Source of the DNA: Bizionia paragorgiae
GTDB taxonomy: Bacteria > Bacteroidota > Bacteroidia > Flavobacteriales > Flavobacteriaceae
Direction: 5' to 3'
Length of the DNA stretch: 64,000 bases
NCBI RefSeq assembly: GCF_900107625.1
Contig: NZ_FNQK01000007.1
Span: 1 to 64,000, forward strand
Made by a program: the position numbers and the translations under genes. The notes under the pieces were generated by a model, which was not told the DNA's origin, made no database searches, and saw only the letters and a program-made list of their open reading frames with translations. This document shows positions 31,823 through 41,600 of this stretch, piece after piece. The first letter of the stretch is position 1. Each line of letters opens with the position of its first letter.

Positions 31823-31906
31823 TACAACACAGGCAAACCTTTCTATTTCTCGTTTTAATGCATTTATTATATCTTTAAAGTCTTTACTTAACAAAGACCA
31901 TTATAT

Positions 31907-32362
31907 ATGCAATACAAAGCCACCACGCCAGAAGACTACATCAGTCAGCTTCCCGAGGACCGCAAAGAGCCCATAATGAAATTGCGTCAGATTATCCTTG
32001 AGAACCTACCTCCAGAAATAGAAGAAGTTATAAATTACGGCATGTTGGGTTTTGTGATTCCGCATAGTGCGTATCCTGATGGCTACCACTGCGATCCTAA
32101 AACCCCCTTACCGTTTATGAATTTGGCGTCACAAAAAAACTTTATTGCCGTTTACCATATGGGAATGTACGCTCAAAAGGAGGTGCTAGATTGGTTTACT
32201 TCCGAGTATCCTACACACTGTAAATATAAATTAGATATGGGAAAAAGCTGTGTTCGCTTTAAAAAGATGGAAGATATTCCCTATGCCCTTATCGGTGAGC
32301 TCGCAGGAAAAATGAGCACAAAAGAGTGGATTAACATTTACGAAACTGCAATTAAAAAATAA
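31907..32362 (+). CDS. DUF1801 (YdhG-like) family protein
   Basis: This 151-residue soluble protein begins with the DUF1801 pattern (TTPEDYISQLPEDRKEPIMK, then EEVINYGMLGFVIP) and has NFIAVYHMGMYAQ and GKSCVRFKKMEDIP further on. Family members are small alpha/beta proteins related to frataxin-like folds, and the function is not established. It is followed after five bases by a glyoxalase-family gene, so the two form a small operon. Confidence 0.85.
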   Translation: MQYKATTPEDYISQLPEDRKEPIMKLRQIILENLPPEIEEVINYGMLGFVIPHSAYPDGYHCDPKTPLPFMNLASQKNFIAVYHMGMYAQKEVLDWFTSEYPTHCKYKLDMGKSCVRFKKMEDIPYALIGELAGKMSTKEWINIYETAIKK

Positions 32363-32367
32363 TAGCT

Positions 32368-32754
32368 ATGAAAAAACGAGTAACAGGTATTGGTGGTATT
32401 TTCTTTAAAACCGAAGACCCGAAAGCATCAAAAGATTGGTATAAAAAACATTTAGGTTTCGATACCGACGATTACGGTTCTACATTTTGGTGGAAAGACA
32501 AAGCAGGTAACGATTGTTCTACACAGTGGAGCCCCTTTAAAAAAGACTCCGAGTATTTCGAGCCTTCAAAAAAAGACTTTATGTTTAACTACCGTGTAGA
32601 AAACCTAAAAGAACTCTTAGACACTTTAAAGAATGAAGGAGTAACGATTATTGGAGAGATGCAAGAGTTTGAATATGGAAAATTTGGATGGATATTAGAC
32701 AACGACGGCAATAAAATAGAACTTTGGGAACCCGTAGATAAAGCGTTTTTGTAA
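32368..32754 (+). CDS. VOC (glyoxalase/bleomycin resistance) family protein
   Basis: This 128-residue protein has the two-module VOC fold: GIGGIFFKTEDPKASKDWYK at the start, and a second half ending GWILDNDGNKIELWEP, which contains the usual metal-ligand Glu position. The substrate is not predictable from the sequence. It follows the DUF1801 gene closely. Confidence 0.85.
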   Translation: MKKRVTGIGGIFFKTEDPKASKDWYKKHLGFDTDDYGSTFWWKDKAGNDCSTQWSPFKKDSEYFEPSKKDFMFNYRVENLKELLDTLKNEGVTIIGEMQEFEYGKFGWILDNDGNKIELWEPVDKAFL

Positions 32755-32821
32755 TCTCTAGATTTTTACCTACTTTTACTTACCTATAAACCAAAACCTT
32801 AGGCAATTAACAACTTAAAAT

Positions 32822-33154
32822 ATGGATGACTTAAAAAAGGAAGCTAACGAATTTGCAGCCGAAGCTAAAGACACAGCAAATGAGTTTGCTACAAACGCAA
32901 AAGAAACCTTCGATAATAACAATGGTGAAAATAAAAAAATTCTTGCTGGTGTACTAGCCTTACTACTAGGTACTCTTGGCGTTCATAAATTTATTTTAGG
33001 ATACAATAAAGAAGGTATCATACAATTAATCGCAACGTTTGTAACCTGTGGTATCGCAGGAATAATACCATTTATAGAAGGGATTATTTACCTAACTAAA
33101 ACAGACGAAGAGTTTTACAACACCTATCAAGTAGGTAAAAAAGGATGGTTCTAG
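32822..33154 (+). CDS. TM2-domain membrane protein
   Basis: This 110-residue protein has an N-terminal charged helix of Ala/Glu/Lys (DDLKKEANEFAAEAKDTANE) followed by a TM2 domain: two helices joined by a short turn (ILAGVLALLLGTLGVHKFIL, then GIAGIIPFIEGIIYL). GVHKFILGY matches the G-x-H-x-F-Y/I-L-G signature. The function of bacterial TM2 proteins is unknown. It ends at a shared bidirectional terminator. Confidence 0.85.
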   Translation: MDDLKKEANEFAAEAKDTANEFATNAKETFDNNNGENKKILAGVLALLLGTLGVHKFILGYNKEGIIQLIATFVTCGIAGIIPFIEGIIYLTKTDEEFYNTYQVGKKGWF

Positions 33155-33174
33155 GCCACGCCTTAAAGTAAAAT

Positions 33175-33211
33175 AAAACAGGCTAAATAATTAATTATTT
33201 AGCCTGTTTTA
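33175..33211. terminator. Bidirectional terminator between the TM2 and OlsF-like genes
   Basis: The arms aaaacaggctaaataa/ttatttagcctgtttta are nearly perfect, with T-rich tails on both strands. It serves converging genes. Confidence 0.85.
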
Positions 33212-33258
33212 TTACTATTCTATTTCAAATTCGGGTTATAGTCTTTATAAATCCTTAA

Positions 33259-35067
33259 TTATTTATCTTCATTATTCATTTTATTTTCAAGCTCCGCCTG
33301 AAACTCTTCCATTACTGGTCGCACAGTGCTTTCTGGCAAATCGGCAATTTTAATATACATTAAACCATCTACCGCGTTATTAAATAACGGATCTACATTA
33401 AAGGCTACTAATCGCGCATTCTGTTTAATGTATTTTTTAAGCAAAACAGGTAATCTTAAAGCTCCCGGTTCGATTTCATCAATAATCTTGTCAAACTTAT
33501 TTAAATCGGCTTCCGTAGCATCAAAAACAAAATCTTTATCGGCGTCTTTTAACTTTACTTTAAACTCCTTTTTTGGATGTACGTATTGTGCAACGTAAGG
33601 ATCATAATAATGAGATTTCATAAACTCAATCATTAACGACTTTGAGAAGTTTGAAAACTGATTACTAATACTCACCCCTCCAATTAAATACTTATGCTCT
33701 GGGAAACGCAAAGTGGTATGCACAATACCTTTCCATAATAAAAATAAGGGCATTGGTTTTTGCTGGTAAGTTTTAACTATAAACGCTCTACCGAGTTCTA
33801 TAGATTCACCCATCATTTTATGTAATTCCGGTTCAAATCTAAATAGATCTTGTAAATAGAACCCATCAATACCATACTTGGCAAATATTTTAGACCCTAA
33901 TCCCATTCTATAGGCACCAACAATAGTTTTAACCTCACTATCCCATAAAAACATATGATGGTAATAAGTATCAAAACTATCCAAGTCAATCGCTTCATTC
34001 GTTCCTTCTCCAACTTCTCGAAACGTAATCTCTCGTAAACGTCCTATTTCTCTAATAATATTAGGAATGTCTTTCGCTGGCGCTAAATACACTTCGTAAT
34101 TCTTACTCACCAAAAGGCGCTTGTCATTTTCTAACAGTGCTTCAACCTCTTTAATCATAACATCTGCCGCAATAGGTGTTACAATTTTCTTAGGAATTTT
34201 GTGTCCTTTAAAACTCGAAGAAATCGTGTTTATAATCTTTTCCTTAGGCTCGAAAGTATTGGATAACATATAGGTTTTACGACGAATAAAATCCGTAAAA
34301 TCTGCAGTGCTCTTATATTCATTTTGATCGGCTACCGAAATAGGCTTACCAACACGTACTTTTATAACACGTCGTTTTTGAGTCAGCAATTCCGAAGGTA
34401 ATTTTGCTGTTCTAAACGTATCGCTAATTTTAGACAATCGGTAAAATAATGAGCTGTTTTTGGCGTGAAAATAGATAGGCACAATGGGCACCTTGGCTTT
34501 TTGGGCTAATTTCATAGCCGATTCCTCCCAGGGTTTATCAACCACTAGTTGACCATCGCGATAGGTCGACACCTCTCCCGCAGGAAAAATCCCTAATGGA
34601 TGTCCGTCGCGTATATGCTGAATCGCACTTTTAAAACCCGCAACACTAGATTTAACATCCTTTCTGTTTTCAAAAGGATTAACAGGCATAATATAAGGTG
34701 CCATAGGTTTGATACGATGCAGTAAAAAATTTGCGATAATTTTGAAATCAGAGCGCTCTTCTAGCATTAGTTTTAACAATAAAATACCATCAATCCCTCC
34801 TAAAGGGTGGTTAGACACTGTTATATAAGCTCCATCTTTTGGTAATCGTTTTAAGTCTTCTTCAGGGATTTCAAATTTTATTTGAAATTCGTTTAAAATC
34901 GCATCCAAAAACTCAACATTCGATAAATGTTTGTTGCGATCGTAAATTTTATTAAGTGTTGAAATTTTAAGAACTTTCATTAGCATCCAGCCAACAAAAG
35001 TACCTAAAAACCCATATTTATCAAGGTGTATCGCTTTTGATACCTCCTTTGCTGTTACTAATCCCAT
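33259..35067 (-). CDS. OlsF-like bifunctional acyltransferase (ornithine/glycine lipid synthesis)
   Basis: This 602-residue protein has an N-terminal half with a PlsC/OlsA-type acyltransferase: SNHPLGGIDGILLL (the HxxxxD-type site, here with one extra residue) and FPAGEVSTYRDG. The C-terminal half is an OlsB-like N-acyltransferase of the GNAT fold (LREITFREVGEGTNEAIDLD, then GAYRMGLGSKIF). This order is that of OlsF, described in Flavobacterium johnsoniae and Serratia, which adds both fatty acids to ornithine or glycine. Aminolipids save phosphate and are major envelope lipids in this family. The gene has its own -7 box at 35093. Confidence 0.85.
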   Translation of the reverse strand: MGLVTAKEVSKAIHLDKYGFLGTFVGWMLMKVLKISTLNKIYDRNKHLSNVEFLDAILNEFQIKFEIPEEDLKRLPKDGAYITVSNHPLGGIDGILLLKLMLEERSDFKIIANFLLHRIKPMAPYIMPVNPFENRKDVKSSVAGFKSAIQHIRDGHPLGIFPAGEVSTYRDGQLVVDKPWEESAMKLAQKAKVPIVPIYFHAKNSSLFYRLSKISDTFRTAKLPSELLTQKRRVIKVRVGKPISVADQNEYKSTADFTDFIRRKTYMLSNTFEPKEKIINTISSSFKGHKIPKKIVTPIAADVMIKEVEALLENDKRLLVSKNYEVYLAPAKDIPNIIREIGRLREITFREVGEGTNEAIDLDSFDTYYHHMFLWDSEVKTIVGAYRMGLGSKIFAKYGIDGFYLQDLFRFEPELHKMMGESIELGRAFIVKTYQQKPMPLFLLWKGIVHTTLRFPEHKYLIGGVSISNQFSNFSKSLMIEFMKSHYYDPYVAQYVHPKKEFKVKLKDADKDFVFDATEADLNKFDKIIDEIEPGALRLPVLLKKYIKQNARLVAFNVDPLFNNAVDGLMYIKIADLPESTVRPVMEEFQAELENKMNNEDK

Positions 35068-35092
35068 TGTATATTTTAGAAGTTAACGCCTA

Positions 35093-35100
35093 CAAATGTA
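35093..35100 (-). promoter_or_regulatory. -7 box upstream of the OlsF-like gene
   Basis: On the minus strand TACATTTG fits TAnnTTTG and lies 26 bases before the start codon. Confidence 0.55.
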
Positions 35101-35109
35101 AGCAATACT

Positions 35110-36360
35110 TTACTTAGTTACTATTTGAACTGTTTGTTGAAACATTTGCTTTAACAGTACTTCTTTCCCGAGTTCTAATGCTTCTATTGCGGCAGCGTCA
35201 TAATGTCTAATAGTAAATAAAGACACGTTTTTATGACACGTTACTTTAAACTTTGCTTTTAAATGTAATAATAACTTTTCTAAGTTATTGTAGCAGTCGT
35301 CAAAACATACCGAAAAACTAATAGCCGAATTCTGAATAACATCGACTTTCATTTTATGTTGTGCCAATAAATTAAAGATATCACTTATATTTTCTTCAAC
35401 CACATACGAAAAATCTAAGGTTGACAGTGACAATAATATTTGATTTTGTTTTAAAATAAAACATGGCGTTTTAGGCTCTATGCCCACAGATTTATTCACC
35501 ACCGTCCCAGGATTTTCCGGATGAATAAACGATTTAACGTACAAAGGTATTTCTTTTCTTTGTAACGGCTGCAATGTTTTAGGATGTATTACCGAGGCAC
35601 CATAAAAAGCCAACTCGATAGCTTCTGTATAAGAAATGGTATTAAGCAACGTGGTATTACTAAAGTGTCTAGGATCTGCATTTAACACGCCAGGAACATC
35701 TTTCCAAATGGTCACATCCGTCGCATTTAAACAATATCCAAAAATAGCTGCGGTATAATCACTCCCTTCCCGCCCTAGAGTCGTGGTAAAATTATTGGCA
35801 TCACTCCCTAAAAACCCTTGAGTAATATATAAGGTAGAGGCCTCGACAGCCTCCGATATATGTTTTTGAGTTTCTTCCCAATCTACATTGGCACGTCGGT
35901 AAAAACGGTCGGTTTTTATACAGGTTCTAACATCTAACCACGTGTTTTCTATAGCTTGCTCTTTTAAATAAGCACTAACAATGGTTGTCGATACTAATTC
36001 ACCATAACCAATCACTTGATCGTATACAAAATTATAATCGGGAGATTTATTAGTCTTAAAAAACAGCAATAAATCTTCAAAAAGATGGCTTATCGATTTA
36101 TAAACCGCATGGTTTTTATTTTCAAAAAGTTCATTAACGAGGTTTAAATGAAAGGTTTTTACAAGGTGTATTTCATTCTGCAATTCTCGAGGATTATTAA
36201 AATACTTATCGATAACCTGCTCTAAAGCATTGGTCATTTTTCCCATTGCCGAAACCACCAAAAGCGTATTCTCATGGCCTACAGTGTTTAGCACATGCAC
36301 CATGTTTTTTACCCCATTGGCATCTTGAATTGAAGCCCCTCCAAATTTAAAAACTCTCAT
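35110..36360 (-). CDS. Aspartate kinase (monofunctional)
   Basis: This 416-residue enzyme phosphorylates aspartate, the first step towards Lys, Met and Thr. The N-terminal FKFGGASIQDANGVKNM, the catalytic GREGSDYTAAIFGY and the nearby TIWKDVPGVLNADPR are intact. The C-terminus has ACT-like regulatory modules (ILLSLSTLDFSYVVEENISD), where an end product would bind. There is no homoserine dehydrogenase domain. The start overlaps the stop of the acetyltransferase gene upstream by one base (taATG), so translation is coupled. Confidence 0.9.
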   Translation of the reverse strand: MRVFKFGGASIQDANGVKNMVHVLNTVGHENTLLVVSAMGKMTNALEQVIDKYFNNPRELQNEIHLVKTFHLNLVNELFENKNHAVYKSISHLFEDLLLFFKTNKSPDYNFVYDQVIGYGELVSTTIVSAYLKEQAIENTWLDVRTCIKTDRFYRRANVDWEETQKHISEAVEASTLYITQGFLGSDANNFTTTLGREGSDYTAAIFGYCLNATDVTIWKDVPGVLNADPRHFSNTTLLNTISYTEAIELAFYGASVIHPKTLQPLQRKEIPLYVKSFIHPENPGTVVNKSVGIEPKTPCFILKQNQILLSLSTLDFSYVVEENISDIFNLLAQHKMKVDVIQNSAISFSVCFDDCYNNLEKLLLHLKAKFKVTCHKNVSLFTIRHYDAAAIEALELGKEVLLKQMFQQTVQIVTK

Positions 36361-36839
36361 TAAATGGAATTGATATATGCTTTAATTGCGTTTTCGTTAA
36401 GGTGAACCACATCCCAATCGCGCATGACATTTGCCCCTTTTTTCTCATAAAAATTAATGGCTGGTTCATTCCAATCTAAGACCTCCCAGCTAATACGTTT
36501 AACGCCTAGTTGATCGCCATATTTCACAACTTCATCAAGCAGAGCCGTTCCTAATCCCGTACCACGCATCTGTTCGCTAACGATTAAATCTTCTAAATGT
36601 AACACATCGCCTTTCCACGTAGAAAATCGCATATAGACTAAAGCAATACCTACAATACGCGCTCCAGATTCGGCAACAAAGCAAGTAAATTTTGGGTGTT
36701 TCCCAAAACCATCGCGTTCCAGATCTTTAACCGTAACCTCGACCGCATCAGGTTCTTTTTCATAAACTGCCAACTCATTTATCAAGTCTAAAACAGCAGT
36801 CATATCACCTTTTTTGGCTAAACGAATGTTATAACTCAT
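36360..36839 (-). CDS. GNAT family N-acetyltransferase
   Basis: This 159-residue protein has the GNAT fold with acetyl-CoA-binding motif VSEQMRGTGLGTALL (R/QxxGxG/A) and the typical end ISWEVLDWNEPAINFYEKKG, as in diamine/spermidine or thialysine acetyltransferases of the SSAT group. The acceptor is not predictable with certainty. It is the first gene of a two-gene unit with aspartate kinase. Confidence 0.9.
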   Translation of the reverse strand: MSYNIRLAKKGDMTAVLDLINELAVYEKEPDAVEVTVKDLERDGFGKHPKFTCFVAESGARIVGIALVYMRFSTWKGDVLHLEDLIVSEQMRGTGLGTALLDEVVKYGDQLGVKRISWEVLDWNEPAINFYEKKGANVMRDWDVVHLNENAIKAYINSI

Positions 36840-36856
36840 ACTTTTTATTTAGGCTA

Positions 36857-36864
36857 CAAATATA
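36857..36864 (-). promoter_or_regulatory. -7 box upstream of the acetyltransferase/aspartate kinase unit
   Basis: On the minus strand TATATTTG fits TAnnTTTG and lies 18 bases before the acetyltransferase start. Confidence 0.6.
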
Positions 36865-36961
36865 GTTTAAAGTTAAGAGGACTAAAAGATTTATCTGTAT
36901 TGAAACACATCTAATCTGTTAAAAAGTACGATATTTGCAAAAACATTACTATACAATACAT

Positions 36962-37969
36962 ATGTCTCGAAAAAATCAAACTTTAGGCGAATTCATTATT
37001 GAAAACCAAACGTCTTTTAAATATACCTCTGGAGAATTATCCCGGTTAATTAACTCCATTCGATTAGCTGCAAAGGTGGTTAGTCACGAAGTTAACAAAG
37101 CAGGTTTAGTCGATATTATTGGCGCCGCTGGCGATACAAATATTCAAGGTGAAGACCAACAAAAATTGGATGTCTATGCCAACGATAAATTTATTCAGAC
37201 CCTAAAAAACAGAAATATCGTTTGTGGTATTGCGAGTGAAGAAGAAGATGATTTTATTACTATAAACAGTCAAGATGAGAACAATCAAAATAAGTATGTT
37301 GTTCTTATTGATCCTTTAGATGGCTCTTCAAATATTGATGTTAATGTATCTGTAGGAACTATTTTCTCAATTTACAGACGTGTTACTCCAGTAGGAACAC
37401 CTGTTACTATAGAAGATTTTTTACAGGCTGGTAACCAACAGGTAGCTGCCGGTTATGTTGTTTATGGTACTTCAACGATGTTAGTCTATACTACGGGAGC
37501 GGGAGTAAACGGTTTTACATTAAACCCAGCTATTGGAACATTTTATTTATCACACCCAGATATGCAATTCCCTGAAGACGGAAATATCTACTCGGTAAAC
37601 GAAGGGAATTATATTCATTTCCCACAAGGGGTAAAAGACTATATTAAATATTGCCAAATGGAAGAAGATAACCGACCATATACATCGCGTTATATTGGGT
37701 CGTTAGTTTCTGACTTCCATAGAAACATGATAAAAGGTGGTATTTATATGTATCCTAAGAGTTCTAAAACATCTAATGGAAAACTGCGTTTGTTGTACGA
37801 ATGTAATCCTATGGCGTTTATTGCAGAACAAGCCAATGGGAAAGCTAGCGATGGTGAGACACGAATTTTAGACATCAAACCAACAGAACTTCACGAACGT
37901 GTTCCTTTTTTCTGCGGTAGTAAAAAAATGGTAAATACTCTTGAAGAATTTGTTCAGAAAGGAAAATAA
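36962..37969 (+). CDS. fbp: Fructose-1,6-bisphosphatase class I
   Basis: This gluconeogenic enzyme hydrolyses fructose 1,6-bisphosphate. The metal-binding block [20 protein letters not shown] and the sugar-phosphate block [20 protein letters not shown] are intact, as is [20 protein letters not shown]. The length is 335 residues from the ATG at 36962 ([12 protein letters not shown]), where conserved sequence begins. An upstream TTG at 36935 overlaps a -7-like box (gatatttg) and is therefore unlikely to be the start. Confidence 0.95.
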   Translation: MSRKNQTLGEFIIENQTSFKYTSGELSRLINSIRLAAKVVSHEVNKAGLVDIIGAAGDTNIQGEDQQKLDVYANDKFIQTLKNRNIVCGIASEEEDDFITINSQDENNQNKYVVLIDPLDGSSNIDVNVSVGTIFSIYRRVTPVGTPVTIEDFLQAGNQQVAAGYVVYGTSTMLVYTTGAGVNGFTLNPAIGTFYLSHPDMQFPEDGNIYSVNEGNYIHFPQGVKDYIKYCQMEEDNRPYTSRYIGSLVSDFHRNMIKGGIYMYPKSSKTSNGKLRLLYECNPMAFIAEQANGKASDGETRILDIKPTELHERVPFFCGSKKMVNTLEEFVQKGK

Positions 37970-38011
37970 TTATCGTCTTTTAAAAAAAAAGACCTAATAA
38001 AGTAATACAAA

Positions 38012-38048
38012 AAAAAGCGAGCTCATAATTTTATGAACTCGCTTTTTG
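38012..38048. terminator. Bidirectional terminator between fbp and the TerB gene
   Basis: The stem aaaaagcgag...ctcgcttttt has one mismatch and is extended inward by cataa/ttatg. T or A runs on both sides serve converging genes. Confidence 0.85.
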
Positions 38049-38073
38049 TATACTATTATACTTTTAAAAAGTA

Positions 38074-38505
38074 CTATTTATTCATGTTTTTAATCTCTTC
38101 GATAAACGTATCTACATCAACACCATTACTTACCAGTGTTAAGGCTTTATCGATTACATAAGTTACGTTTTCATGAGAAAATCCTAATCCAACAGCAATT
38201 TTTCTTAGTAAAATCTCTTCACTATCACCTTTAATATGATCTACATAAACCATACGCGCTAAATCGAATAAACGCTCCAAACGTCGGTCGTAAGTAGAAG
38301 GAGGGTTTATAGGGTGAGATTGATAATCTTTTAAGATTATTTCATAATCGCCTTCGCTAATATCTAAATTACGAGCCAATCGGTCTAAAAACGCTTTTTC
38401 ATCTGGAGTAATAATTCCATCATCCATGGCTACTCTAACTATTGAAGCAAAATGATCTTCATTACGCTTTTTAAATCCACTATCGAATAAATCTGAAAAT
38501 GACAT
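38074..38505 (-). CDS. TerB-family protein
   Basis: This 143-residue all-helical soluble protein has the TerB/DjlA-N pattern: IVRVAMDDGIITPDEKAFLD (acidic metal-binding-like segment), a middle helix with YDRRLERLFDLARMVYVD, and a C-terminal helix. TerB domains occur in tellurite-resistance and stress-response complexes, and the role of stand-alone copies is not known. It has its own -7 box at 38528. Confidence 0.8.
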   Translation of the reverse strand: MSFSDLFDSGFKKRNEDHFASIVRVAMDDGIITPDEKAFLDRLARNLDISEGDYEIILKDYQSHPINPPSTYDRRLERLFDLARMVYVDHIKGDSEEILLRKIAVGLGFSHENVTYVIDKALTLVSNGVDVDTFIEEIKNMNK

Positions 38506-38527
38506 ATATTTCTTGTTTTATATGGTA

Positions 38528-38535
38528 CAAATATA
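38528..38535 (-). promoter_or_regulatory. -7 box upstream of the TerB gene
   Basis: On the minus strand TATATTTG fits TAnnTTTG and lies 23 bases before the start codon. Confidence 0.6.
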
Positions 38536-38651
38536 ACTAAAGTTACCTCCTTTTTAAATATATTTTTCTTTTTTTAATTCCCTGCTATCCCCACTTTTAA
38601 AGCTTAACAGAATATTAAAAACACCTTATTTAAAATTAAACAAGTAAAACC

Positions 38652-38659
38652 TATCTTTG
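38652..38659 (+). promoter_or_regulatory. -7 box upstream of mfd
   Basis: TATCTTTG fits TAnnTTTG and ends only 16 bases before the GTG start, so the mRNA is almost leaderless. Confidence 0.6.
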
Positions 38660-38675
38660 TACAAAATAAAAATTC

Positions 38676-41600
38676 GTGAGCAAATCTTTAATCTCGCAAG
38701 TCTATTCAGAGTCTTTGCAACTGCAAAAACTACAAACTGCTATTGCCCAAACCGAAAGTAAGACCCATTTAAAAGGGCTCGTTGGCTCTTCATTATCCTT
38801 TGTTCTTAGTGAAGCTTTTAAAACCGCCAACAAACCGTTTCTTATTGTTTTAAACGATAAAGAAGAAGCTGCTTTTTACCTCAACGATTTAGAGCAACTT
38901 ATTAACCCTAAGGACGTTTTATTTTATCCTGGAAGCTACCGCAGACCCTACCAAATTGAAGGAACAGACAATGCTAATATTTTATTGCGTGCCGAGGTAT
39001 TAAACCGTATCAATTCGCAAAAAAAACCCGCAGTAATTGTCACCTACCCAGATGCGCTTTTTGAAAAGGTAGTGACGAGAAAAGAACTAGAAAGAAACAC
39101 CCTAAAAATTGCATTAGGAGATAATTTGTCTATAGATTTTGTAAACGAAGTCTTGTTTGAATACAAGTTTAAACGTGTCGATTTTGTTACCGAGCCGGGA
39201 GAGTTTTCAGTGCGTGGTGGTATTGTTGATGTCTTTTCGTTTTCTCACGACGAGCCCTTCAGAATTGAGTTTTTTGGTGATGAAGTGGATAGCATCCGAA
39301 CCTTCGATGTAGAAACACAACTGTCTAACGAACAGATTAAAAAAATTGGCATTATACCCAATGTCGAAAACAAACTACTTCAAGAAACCCGCGCTAGTTT
39401 TTTAAAATACATCGCTCAAAAAACAGTAGTCTACACAAAGAATGTTGATTTACTTTTTTCTAGAATCGACGATTTCTTTGACAAAGCCGAAACTGCTTTT
39501 AAAAGTTTATCGTCAGATATTAAGCACGCCGAGCCCATAGAGTTATTTTGTAATTCGACAGAATTAAAAAAACAATTATTAGCATTCACTCTTGTAGAGA
39601 TTGGCACCGATTCGTGGTTAAACCCCTCTGCGGTTATCACTTATAATACCACACCACAACCTGCATTTAATAAGCAGTTTAATTTATTAATCGATAATTT
39701 AAATAGCAATCACAACAACGGGTTTACCAATTATATCGCCTGTATTAGCGAACAACAAGCAAAACGTTTTCACGACATTTTTGACGATGTAGAGCAAGAA
39801 GTTAGCTATAAAACCATTACCCTATCCTTGTTTCAAGGCTTTATAGATCACGATAACAAAATTGTGTGTTACACCGATCATCAGATTTTTGAACGCTACC
39901 ATAAATTCCATTTAAAAAATGGTTACGCTAAAAAGCAAGCCATTACATTAAAGGAGCTCACCAATTTAGATATTGGTGATTATGTTACTCATATCGACCA
40001 CGGGATTGGACGTTTTGGAGGGCTTAAAAAAATTGATGTTGAAGGCAATAAACAAGAAGCTATTAAATTGGTTTATGGTGAGCGTGACATTTTGTATTTA
40101 AGCATTCATTCACTACATAAAATTACCAAATTTAATGGCAAGGATGGAAAGCCACCAAAAGTCTATAAATTAGGTAGCAAAGCGTGGAAAACCCTTAAAG
40201 AGAAAACCAAGTCTCGCGTAAAACACGTAGCCTTTAACCTCATTAAACTCTATGCTAAACGCAAGCTAGAAAAAGGCTATCAATACAAACCCGACAGTTA
40301 TCTACAGCACGAGTTGGAAGCTTCGTTTTTATATGAAGACACACCAGATCAAAGTACGGCTACCGCCGATATAAAAGCTGATATGGAAAGTGAACGCCCT
40401 ATGGATCGCTTAATTTGTGGGGATGTTGGTTTTGGAAAAACTGAGGTTGCCATTAGAGCCGCCTTTAAAGCAGTAGACAATGGTAAGCAAGTTGCGGTAT
40501 TAGTACCCACAACTATTTTGGCTTTCCAGCACCACAAAACATTTAGCGAGCGTTTAAAGGAATTTCCTGTAACTGTAGATTACTTAAACCGTTTTAGAAC
40601 CGCTAAACAAAAGAAAGAAACTTTAGAGAAACTAGAAAAAGGACACGTCGATATTATTGTTGGTACCCACACCCTAGTGAATAAGAATATAAAATTTAAA
40701 AATTTAGGCTTATTAATTGTCGACGAGGAACAGAAATTTGGAGTAGCCGTTAAAGAAAAACTAAAGACACTTAAGGAAAATGTCGATGTACTCACCCTTA
40801 CAGCGACACCGATACCGAGAACGCTTCAGTTTAGCTTAATGGCAGCGCGCGATTTATCGGTGATTACCACAGCTCCTCCAAATAGACATCCTATAGAAAG
40901 CAATGTGATTCGTTTTAATGAAGAAACCATTCGCGATGCCGTGAGTTATGAGATACAACGTGGCGGACAAATTTTCTTTATTCACAATAGAATTGAAAAT
41001 ATAAAGGAGGTCGCTGGAATGATTCAGCGCTTGGTACCAGATGCTAAAATCGGGATTGGCCACGGCCAAATGGAAGGTAAGAAACTAGAAAACCTGATGC
41101 TCTCTTTTATAAATGGTGAATTTGATGTGTTAGTGAGTACCACGATTATTGAAAGCGGATTAGATGTCCCTAATGCCAATACCATTTTTATTAATAACGC
41201 TAATAATTTTGGTTTAAGTGATTTACACCAAATGCGTGGTCGTGTGGGACGAAGTAATAAAAAGGCCTTCTGCTATTTTATAACTCCGGAGTATTCGGCG
41301 ATGACCGATGATGCGCGAAAACGAATTCAAGCTCTTGAGCAATTTACAGCATTGGGTAGCGGGTTTAATATTGCTATGAAAGATCTAGAAATTCGCGGGG
41401 CAGGAGATTTATTAGGTGGTGAACAAAGCGGATTTATTAATGAGATCGGTTTTGATACCTATCAGAAAATATTAAATGAGGCGATTGAAGAGTTAAAAGA
41501 AAATGAATTTGCCGATTTATATCAAGATCAAGCGGAAGATAAGGAGTACGTAAAAGACATGACCATCGATACCGATTTCGAGTTGCTATTCCCTGATGAT

